This document shows, one piece after another, positions 58,410 through 64,000 of a stretch of DNA of 64,000 bases. Position 1 is the first letter of the stretch. Each line of letters opens with the position of its first letter. The notes beneath the pieces were generated by a model. The model was not told the origin of the DNA. It did no database searches and worked only from the letters and a program-made list of their open reading frames with translations. Source of the stretch: Gaetbulibacter_A sp043876815 (GTDB taxonomy: Bacteria > Bacteroidota > Bacteroidia > Flavobacteriales > Flavobacteriaceae); the NCBI RefSeq assembly GCF_043876815.1, contig NZ_JBAWKA010000001.1, positions 1,237,029 through 1,301,028 of the forward strand, in the 5' to 3' direction. The translations under genes were made by a program, and so were the position numbers.

Positions 58410-59750
58410 ATGTTGAATAGTTTTATTTTAAATAAAATCAGAAAGAAGGCATTTAATACTCTTGATTTTTTATCAGGGAACAATATAAATAGTCATCATA
58501 ATGAGATCAAATCGATTTTAGATCCACATAGTAAAGCGGATTTAAATCTTAAAAATGAAGTTAAAATTCTCCAGTTAATTGATCATGCTACCAACACTAC
58601 TGAGTTTTACAAACCCTATGGCGAATTTAAAACCTTAGAGCATTTCCCAGTAATTAAAAAAACTATTGTTCAGGAAAATTTTGAATCATTTCGCTCTAAA
58701 AGCTTCTTAGGTAAGGATTACTACAAAGTCTCCACCAGTGGTTCTACAGGGGTGCCTTTTTTTCTTTTTCAAGATAAAAATAAACGAAAAAGAAACACGG
58801 CTGATGTTATATATTATTACGATAAAGTGGGGCATCAAATAGGGAACAGGCTATACGAGTTTGAAGTTTGGCGAAGCCATAATAAAAAGAGTTGTTTCAA
58901 AAGTTTTTTGCAAAATGTTTTTCAATTCGATGTTTCCAAACTAACGGATAAAAGAATCTCTGAATTATTTCTTCTATTAGGAAAAGATAAAGGACAAAAA
59001 TCATTTTTGGGATTTGCTTCGGCATATGAAACCATATGTCAATATATTGAGAAGCATAATATAAGCACACCTTTAAAGTTTAATATCCAGGCTATAATTG
59101 CGAATTCAGAATATCTCAATGACTATACCCGTGAGCATATGAGTAAATTTTTTGATGCTCCTATTTATTCAAGGTATTCAAATGAAGAAATTGGTTTGTT
59201 AGCTCAGCAAACGAAGGATTCCGGGAAAGATTTCATGATTAATTGGGCAAGTTATCATATTGAACTATTAGAATTTGATTCAAATGAACCAGTCAAATTT
59301 GGACAACCTGGAAGAATCGTGGTAACAGATCTTTATAATTATTGTATGCCATTAATACGTTTTGATACAGGAGATATCGGCGTGTTTACAAAACCAAAAA
59401 AGGGACAATTACCTAATTTTAAGCATATCGAGGGTAGAAAAATGGATTTGATTTATGACACGACAGGAAACTTGGTTTCATCATTTGTGGTGTATACAAA
59501 ATTCTACAAATACTATAAGTTTTTAAAACAGTATCAATTCATTCAAACCGATGAGAAAAATTATGTTATTAAGCTAAATTTAATTGATGATAATTTTGAG
59601 TATGAAGATGACCTTATTAAATCTGTGGAATCAGATTTTGGTGAAGATGCTCAAATTAAAATTGAATATGTTCATGAAATCCCTCCTTTATCTTCTGGGA
59701 AAAGAAAGAAAGTAATGAGTTTGTATATAAAAGAAAAATCCGATTCATAA
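58410..59750 (+). CDS. CapK-like adenylate-forming enzyme (phenylacetate-CoA-ligase family)
   Basis: A 446-residue enzyme related to phenylacetate-CoA ligase, coenzyme F390 synthetase and CapK. The phosphate-binding loop is YKVSTSGSTGVPFFLFQ (about residues 106-122). YSRYSNEEIGLLAQQT (about 250-265) is the YG-E-type motif of the family in altered form, and GRIVVTDLYNYCMPLIRFDTGDIGVF (about 302-327) holds the ribose-binding Asp. KHIEGRKMDLIYDTTGNLV is the hinge. The C-terminal Lys sits in PPLSSGKRKKVMS. Such proteins activate carboxylates; near an ATP-grasp ligase the pair may decorate a glycan. The acyl substrate is unknown. The stop codon lies in the loop of the terminator. Confidence 0.78.
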   Translation: MLNSFILNKIRKKAFNTLDFLSGNNINSHHNEIKSILDPHSKADLNLKNEVKILQLIDHATNTTEFYKPYGEFKTLEHFPVIKKTIVQENFESFRSKSFLGKDYYKVSTSGSTGVPFFLFQDKNKRKRNTADVIYYYDKVGHQIGNRLYEFEVWRSHNKKSCFKSFLQNVFQFDVSKLTDKRISELFLLLGKDKGQKSFLGFASAYETICQYIEKHNISTPLKFNIQAIIANSEYLNDYTREHMSKFFDAPIYSRYSNEEIGLLAQQTKDSGKDFMINWASYHIELLEFDSNEPVKFGQPGRIVVTDLYNYCMPLIRFDTGDIGVFTKPKKGQLPNFKHIEGRKMDLIYDTTGNLVSSFVVYTKFYKYYKFLKQYQFIQTDEKNYVIKLNLIDDNFEYEDDLIKSVESDFGEDAQIKIEYVHEIPPLSSGKRKKVMSLYIKEKSDS

Positions 59751-59764
59751 CGAATCGGATTTTC
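59736..59764. terminator. Terminator shared by the CapK-like gene and rplT
   Basis: Perfect 11-bp stem AAATCCGATTC/GAATCGGATTT with 5-nt loop, which contains the TAA stop of the CapK-like gene. A short T run on the right and A run on the left suit both directions, ending the convergent thrS-infC-rpmI-rplT transcript. Confidence 0.8.
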
Positions 59765-59803
59765 TATTAAGCGAATAATATGTTTTACAATAGGCAAAAA
59801 GCC

Positions 59804-60148
59804 CTACTTTACTTTTTCAACAACAGCTTTAAAAGCCTCTGGGTTGTTCATGGCTAGATCGGCTAAAACCTTACGGTTCAATTCGATATCATTAGCTTTG
59901 AGTTTCCCCATAAATTGCGAGTACGATAATCCGTATTCTCTGGCTCCTGCGTTAATACGCGTGATCCACAAAGCGCGGAATGTTCTCTTTTTGTTTCTAC
60001 GGTCTCTATACGAATATTGCATCGCTTTATCCACCGCATTTTTAGCTACTGTCCAAACGTTTTTACGTCTTCCAAAGTAACCTTTTGCTTGCTTAAGCAC
60101 CTTTTTTCTTCGGGCTCTTTTTGCTACAGCATTTACTGATCTTGGCAT
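59804..60148 (-). CDS. rplT: 50S ribosomal protein L20
   Basis: A 114-residue protein that binds 23S rRNA early in large-subunit assembly. The basic N-terminal arm (VNAVAKRARRKKVLKQAKGYFGRRKNVW) and the globular end (TRINAGAREYGLSYSQFMGKLKANDIELNRKVLADLA) match L20 throughout. In many bacteria L20 represses its own operon by binding upstream of rpmI. Last gene of the thrS-infC-rpmI-rplT operon, 100 bp after rpmI. Confidence 0.98.
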   Translation of the reverse strand: MPRSVNAVAKRARRKKVLKQAKGYFGRRKNVWTVAKNAVDKAMQYSYRDRRNKKRTFRALWITRINAGAREYGLSYSQFMGKLKANDIELNRKVLADLAMNNPEAFKAVVEKVK

Positions 60149-60248
60149 AATTTTAATTGTTTTTTGTAGTAGGCGGTTCCAAATACGAACACTTTGATTG
60201 AGCCTAACTCCAGGGTTTATAAATAATTTTAACCGGTTAAAACGTTTG

Positions 60249-60446
60249 TTACTTTAAACGTAACATGGTTTTAACATTGTTCTCGTCGGCCTTATCCACT
60301 AATGTGCTATGGGTCAACGCAAGCTTACGCTTTTTCGATTTCTTCGTTAAGATGTGACTCTTAAAAGCGTGCTTTCTTTTGATTTTACCAGTACCAGTTA
60401 ACTTGAAACGTTTTTTGGCACTAGATTTTGTTTTCATTTTAGGCAT
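60249..60446 (-). CDS. rpmI: 50S ribosomal protein L35
   Basis: A 65-residue, very basic protein: MPKMKTKSSAKKRFKLTGTGKIKRKHAFKSHILTKKSKKRKL is the standard L35 sequence, followed by VDKADENNVKTMLR. It lies between infC (62 bp upstream) and rplT, the conserved bacterial order. Confidence 0.98.
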   Translation of the reverse strand: MPKMKTKSSAKKRFKLTGTGKIKRKHAFKSHILTKKSKKRKLALTHSTLVDKADENNVKTMLRLK

Positions 60447-60508
60447 TTCTTTTCCTAGTTTTAATTATCTCGCTTAATTATCTTTAATCCTGATGGCTCA
60501 GGGTATTT

Positions 60509-61054
60509 TTACTTTTTAGGCGCCATAAACATGGTCATACGCTTACCCTCTAATCGAGGCATTTGCTCTACCTTTCCAAATTCCTCAAGGTCTTGAGCCA
60601 AACGCAATAACAATATTTGTCCTTGCTCCTTAAACACGATCGAACGTCCTTTAAAGAATACAAATGCTTTTAATTTTGCACCATCCTTTAAGAACTTTTC
60701 AGCATGTTTCTTTTTAAATTCGTAATCATGATCATCTGTTTGAGGACCAAAACGAATTTCTTTTACAGTGACTTTACTAGCTTTAGCTTTTAACGCTTTT
60801 TCACGTTTTTTTTGCTCGTAAAGAAACTTTTTATAATCCATAACCTTACAAACAGGAGGATCCGCATTAGGCGAAATTTCAACAAGATCTAACTCCTGTT
60901 CGTTTGCGATACGCATGGCATCTCCTTTTGTATAAATACCAATTTCTACATTGTCTCCAACAAGACGTACTTTTTGCGCAGTAATCTTCGAATTAATTTT
61001 GTGCTTGTCTTCTTGCGAAACCCTTCTAGGTTGGTGTCTTCTTCTAATTGCTAT
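60509..61054 (-). CDS. infC: Translation initiation factor IF-3 (non-AUG start)
   Basis: IF-3 binds the 30S subunit and proofreads the initiation codon. The first ATG in frame is at 60916, but the frame continues upstream without a stop through HKINSKITAQKVRLVGDNVEIGIY, the N-terminal IF-3 domain, so 60916 would delete nearly a third of the protein. No ATG, GTG or TTG is suitable; the frame upstream reads ATA GCC ATA GCA ATT AGA AGA AGA. I choose the ATA at 61054 (giving MAIRRRHQP, 181 residues); the ATT at 61048 or the ATA at 61060 are alternatives. The C-terminal domain has EIRFGPQTDDHDYEFKKKHAEKFL. The gene starts 30 bp after thrS stops. Confidence 0.88.
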   Translation of the reverse strand: MAIRRRHQPRRVSQEDKHKINSKITAQKVRLVGDNVEIGIYTKGDAMRIANEQELDLVEISPNADPPVCKVMDYKKFLYEQKKREKALKAKASKVTVKEIRFGPQTDDHDYEFKKKHAEKFLKDGAKLKAFVFFKGRSIVFKEQGQILLLRLAQDLEEFGKVEQMPRLEGKRMTMFMAPKK

Positions 61055-61084
61055 GGCTATAAATTTTAAATTAAACTTCTATTC

Positions 61085-63019
61085 TTAAAACGATTTCAAC
61101 GTTTTACTAATATCTTCTTTTATTATGTCTGCAAAGGCATCAACAGTAATCATTCCCAGGTCTTCACCTCCATGTTTACGCACGGTAATCTTACCTTCGG
61201 CCTCTTCCTGTTCTCCGATAATGATCATATACGGGTGCTTTTGCATTTCGGATTCCCGTATTTTTTTGCCTATCGTTTCACTTCTATGATCTACGAGGGC
61301 GCGAATTTCGTTATTTTCTAACAAATTTAAAACTTTTTCAGAGTATTTTTCGTATTTCTCACTAATTGACAGGATGATAGCCTGTACAGGCATCAGCCAA
61401 ATAGGGAAATTTCCTCCGGTGTGTTCTAATAATAACGCCACAAAACGTTCCATACTTCCAAACGGAGCACGGTGTATCATGATCGGGCGATGTAGCTCAT
61501 TGTCACTACCCTTATAGGTCAGTTCAAAACGCTCCGGTAAATTGTAATCCACCTGAATGGTTCCCAATTGCCATTGGCGACCTAGGGCATCCTTCACCAT
61601 AAAATCCAATTTCGGACCGTAAAATGCGGCTTCACCTTCTTCGATCACAAAATCCAGACCTTTATCTTTAGCGGCATTAATGATCGCTTGTTCTGCTTTT
61701 TCCCAGTTCTCAACATTCCCAATGTATTTTTCGGGGTGTTCCGGATCACGCACAGATACCTGAGTCGAAAAATTTTCAAAACCTAACGAACCAAATACAT
61801 AAAGCACCAGGTCGATCACGTTCTTAAATTCGGCATCTAACTGGTCCGGAGTACAGAACAAATGCGCATCATCTTGGGTAAACCCACGCACACGCGTTAA
61901 ACCATGTAATTCACCACTTTGTTCGTAGCGATACACCGTTCCAAACTCGGCATAGCGTTTCGGCAGATCTTTATAACTCCACTGGGCGCTTTTATAGATC
62001 TCACAGTGATGCGGACAATTCATAGGCTTTAAGAGGAATTCCTCATCTTCCCTAGGCGTTTTTATTGGCTGAAAACTATCAGCACCATACTTCGCATAAT
62101 GTCCGGAAGTTACGTACAATTCTTTTTGGCCAATATGTGGGGTAACCACCATTTCATAACCCGCCTTTTTCTGGGCAGCCTTCAAAAAGTTCTCCAAGCG
62201 CTCACGCAATGCAGCACCTTTTGGTAACCAAAGAGGTAAACCCTGTCCCACTTTCTGCGAGAAGGTAAATAATTCCAATTCCTTACCCAATTTGCGATGA
62301 TCCCGTTTTTTAGCCTCCTCCAGAAGTTCTAAATATTCTTTCAGATCTTTTTGCTTTGGGAACGAAATCCCATAAACACGCGTTAACTGTGGTTTATTTT
62401 CATCGCCACGCCAATAGGCTCCTGCAACGCTCAAAATTTTCACCGCCTTAATAATGCCGGTGTTCGGAATATGCCCACCACGACAAAGATCCGTAAATGT
62501 AGCATGGTCACAAAATGTAATGCTGCCATCCTCCAGATTTTCGATCAGTTCCGTTTTGTAAGGGTTGTCCTTATATACTGCTAGCGCTTCAGCTTTACTT
62601 ATCGAGCGCATGTTAAAATCATATTTTCCGCGGGCAATCTCCAACATTTTATCCTCGATCGTCTTAAAATCTTTCTCCGAGATCGTATGTTCCCCAAAAT
62701 CCACATCATAATAAAAGCCGTTCTCGATCGGCGGACCAATAGTAAGTTGCGATCCCGGATACAATTCCTCAATGGCCTGAGCCAGCACGTGAGCCGAACT
62801 ATGCCAAAAAGCTTTCTTACCCTCATCATCTCTCCAGGTGTACAGCACCAGCGATCCATCGGTCGTTAAAGGCGTCGCCACCTCAATCGTTGTTCCGTTA
62901 AACTTCGCCGAAATTACTTGTCGCGCCAACCCTTCACTAATGCTATTCGCAACATCCATAGGCGTTACGCCCGCATCAAAGGCCTTTACGCTGCCATCTG
63001 GTAATGTAATCTGTATCAT
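61085..63019 (-). CDS. thrS: Threonyl-tRNA synthetase
   Basis: A 644-residue class II synthetase from the ATG at 63019 (MIQITLPDGSVKAFD). An in-frame ATG at 63067 exists but lies upstream of the predicted promoter. The TGS domain is residues 1-60. The editing domain has HSSAHVLAQAIEELYPG (HxxxH metal site, about 72-88) and FCDHATFTDLCRGGHIP. The catalytic core has PLWLPKGAALRERLE (motif 1), YRYEQSGELHGLTRVRGFTQDDAHLF (motif 2) and HRPIMIHRAPFGSMERFVALLLEH (motif 3). MNCPHHCEIYK supplies the zinc Cys and a histidine. The anticodon-binding domain starts with VQAIILSISEKYEKYSEKVL. Head of the translation operon. Confidence 0.97.
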   Translation of the reverse strand: MIQITLPDGSVKAFDAGVTPMDVANSISEGLARQVISAKFNGTTIEVATPLTTDGSLVLYTWRDDEGKKAFWHSSAHVLAQAIEELYPGSQLTIGPPIENGFYYDVDFGEHTISEKDFKTIEDKMLEIARGKYDFNMRSISKAEALAVYKDNPYKTELIENLEDGSITFCDHATFTDLCRGGHIPNTGIIKAVKILSVAGAYWRGDENKPQLTRVYGISFPKQKDLKEYLELLEEAKKRDHRKLGKELELFTFSQKVGQGLPLWLPKGAALRERLENFLKAAQKKAGYEMVVTPHIGQKELYVTSGHYAKYGADSFQPIKTPREDEEFLLKPMNCPHHCEIYKSAQWSYKDLPKRYAEFGTVYRYEQSGELHGLTRVRGFTQDDAHLFCTPDQLDAEFKNVIDLVLYVFGSLGFENFSTQVSVRDPEHPEKYIGNVENWEKAEQAIINAAKDKGLDFVIEEGEAAFYGPKLDFMVKDALGRQWQLGTIQVDYNLPERFELTYKGSDNELHRPIMIHRAPFGSMERFVALLLEHTGGNFPIWLMPVQAIILSISEKYEKYSEKVLNLLENNEIRALVDHRSETIGKKIRESEMQKHPYMIIIGEQEEAEGKITVRKHGGEDLGMITVDAFADIIKEDISKTLKSF

Positions 63020-63040
63020 AAAAAATTTTAAAATCAGGCA

Positions 63041-63071
63041 CAAAGATAATAGTATAAACACAGCCACACAA
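63041..63071 (-). promoter_or_regulatory. Promoter of the thrS-infC-rpmI-rplT operon
   Basis: Minus strand TTG (63069-63071), 20 bp, TATCTTTG (63041-63048). It ends 21 bp before the ATG at 63019 and lies inside the longer frame, which decides the thrS start. Confidence 0.75.
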
Positions 63072-63146
63072 TATCTAAGCCGCTATATTTTCATTACAGA
63101 CACATCTTATAATATACGAAAAATATTCGGATATATAAATACGAGT

Positions 63147-63232
63147 TGGGCGTTTCCCTTCGGGTCGGGCTATTCGCTACAAGTCCTCGCTCGTACCTCG
63201 CTGTGGGCTATCCGCTACTATCCCTAACGCGG
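63147..63232 (+). repeat. Dispersed-type repeat rich in CGGGCTAT/CGCTAC units
   Basis: TTCGGGTCGGGCTATTCGCT followed about 40 bp later by GTGGGCTATCCGCTAC: two imperfect units around ACAAGTCCTCGCTCGTACCTC. The GC content is well above the surroundings. Sequences of this kind are scattered in intergenic regions of flavobacterial genomes, as I recall, and I take this to be one of them. Small open frames across it are not genes. Confidence 0.55.
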
Positions 63233-63263
63233 TCTAAGCTGCGGCGGTCATTCCCAGCAACAT

Positions 63264-63675
63264 GTCATTCAGAGCGCCAGCGAAGCATCTCTATATTAAT
63301 GTACCCGTCATTACCAGGAGCTCCGCGACGTGGTAATCTTTTTCATGGTATTTCTGTTGTCATTCAGAGCGCCAGCGAAGCATCTCAAGCAATAAACCGA
63401 ACAAGATTCTTCAGTCACTATGTTCCTTCTGAATGACAGTTATACAATAAGTATTGATGTTATTTAAAGTTGCGATGATAAGTAAAGCGTTTTTTTTGTC
63501 CTTGCAGAGTAGCATGTCAATCAGAGCGGAATTTGTCATTCAGAGCGCCAGCGAAGAATCTCAGGTAATAAATCTCACAAGGTTCTTCAGTCATTATGTA
63601 CCTTTTAGAAGACAGTTATAATATAAGTATTGGTGATATTTAAAGGTGCGATGATCAGTAAAGCGGTTTTTTATC
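63264..63675 (+). repeat. Three copies of an intergenic repeat starting GTCATTCAGAGCGCCAGCG
   Basis: A 28-bp unit beginning GTCATTCAGAGCGCCAGCG and ending ATCTC occurs at 63264-63291, 63359-63386 and 63535-63562. After the second and third copies the similarity continues for about 140 bp (TTCTTCAGTCA, TATGT.CCTT, GACAGTTATA, ATAAGTATTG, TGCGATGAT, AGTAAAGCG, T run), so these form a tandem pair with a 176-bp period. A degenerate partial unit (TCAATCAGAGCGG) lies at about 63516. No coding potential. Confidence 0.85.
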
Positions 63676-63845
63676 ATTTAAAAGAGCCCTGGAGAAGCAA
63701 CTAAAAATAACTTAAAGCCTATCATTTCAAAAAAAGCAGCGCAAAGCACTTGTTATAAAAACCAGAGAATAAAGGTGTTAAGCGGGGATCAAAAAAAGAA
63801 TAAAAAAAGATTAAAAAAAGTTATGAAAAAACTGAAAAAGGGTTG

Positions 63846-63853
63846 TATGTTTG
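63846..63853 (+). promoter_or_regulatory. First of two tandem stable-RNA promoters
   Basis: TATGTTTG followed by CACCCGCAAAAACGGG, within AAAAAGGGTTGTATGTTTGC. It shares the TTTGCACCCGC block with the tRNA promoter at 16734. TTA instead of TTG lies at about -33. Confidence 0.7.
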
Positions 63854-63959
63854 CACCCGCAAAAACGGGTAAGTCTGTTGTTGCGGAAGTTCTAAGTGAT
63901 AGTGATAATTGTAGAGAAAGAGCGTTAAAAACTTTTTTTCAAAAATTATTGTAAAAGTA

Positions 63960-63990
63960 TTGTGAGGAATTAAAAAGGGTTTTATATTTG
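63960..63990 (+). promoter_or_regulatory. Second tandem stable-RNA promoter at the right edge
   Basis: TTG (63960-63962), 20 bp, TATATTTG (63983-63990), then CACCCGC. Its core AAAAAGGGTTTTATATTTGC repeats that of the first promoter 137 bp upstream. An rRNA operon (or tRNA operon) probably begins just outside the window. Confidence 0.75.
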
Positions 63991-64000
63991 CACCCGCTAA

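Noticed and set aside
60149..60248. An L20 leader pseudoknot or riboswitch between rpmI and rplT
   Set aside because: No convincing pairing could be traced by eye; known L20 control sites usually lie ahead of rpmI.
63146..63436. Open frames of about 96-129 codons right of thrS
   Set aside because: They run through dispersed repeats and antisense thrS, with no consistent codon bias or recognisable protein.

Overview
The window looks like chromosomal DNA of a marine-type flavobacterium (family Flavobacteriaceae, Bacteroidota). The reasons are low GC content, promoters of the Bacteroidota form TTG-N19/21-TAnnTTTG, proteins of the type IX secretion system (T9SS) gliding/adhesin families, a zeaxanthin-type carotenoid operon, and housekeeping genes that resemble flavobacterial versions. 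No transposase, integrase, phage gene or CRISPR array was seen.

Layout. 1-3.1 kb: end of an unidentified gene, a pRiA4b ORF-3-like protein, heme A synthase and the CCA-adding enzyme. 3.3-8.3 kb: a cell-surface glycan (probably LPS core) cluster with three family-2 glycosyltransferases, one family-9 glycosyltransferase, a methyltransferase and a WaaP-like kinase; dapD heads the leftward operon. 9.4-11.4 kb: a small exported protein, ruvX, def and a DUF5606 gene. 11.4-16.3 kb: a leftward operon carH-crtI-crtB-crtZ-crtY, predicted to make zeaxanthin under a B12/light-type MerR regulator. 16.5-16.7 kb: tRNA-Lys and tRNA-Leu. 16.8-27.9 kb: mostly housekeeping genes (aroK, a phosphoribosyltransferase, an S4 protein, an FKBP lipoprotein, an outer-membrane barrel, tgt, lptF/G, a DMT transporter, accA, dnaB), then exported proteins of uncertain function.

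28.2-55.4 kb is the accessory heart of the window. After two exported proteins come three consecutive pairs, each a T9SS type-B cargo followed by a PorP/SprF-family outer-membrane partner: 30.4/31.9 kb (small cargo, and a partner with a long coiled coil and a SPOR-like tail), 34.8/44.6 kb (3218-residue SprB-repeat adhesin plus partner) and 45.9/54.4 kb (2778-residue adhesin plus partner). The last two pairs share an almost identical 3.67-kb direct repeat. It covers the last 838 residues of each adhesin, the intergenic spacer and the whole partner gene, while the N-terminal parts are homologous but clearly diverged. It ends at the partner stop codon. This is the strongest candidate for something new: a tandem adhesin locus whose export/attachment cassette is kept identical while the exposed part diverges.

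55.5-59.8 kb: a YjbQ-family gene, a lipoprotein with a probable Cys-Gln thioester domain, and an ATP-grasp/CapK-like gene pair. 59.8-63.0 kb: the translation operon thrS-infC-rpmI-rplT, where infC appears to use a non-AUG start. 63.1-64.0 kb has no gene. It holds dispersed-type repeats and then two tandem stable-RNA promoters, so an rRNA or tRNA operon probably starts just past the right edge.

All calls come from reading the sequence and recalled family knowledge; no database search was run.
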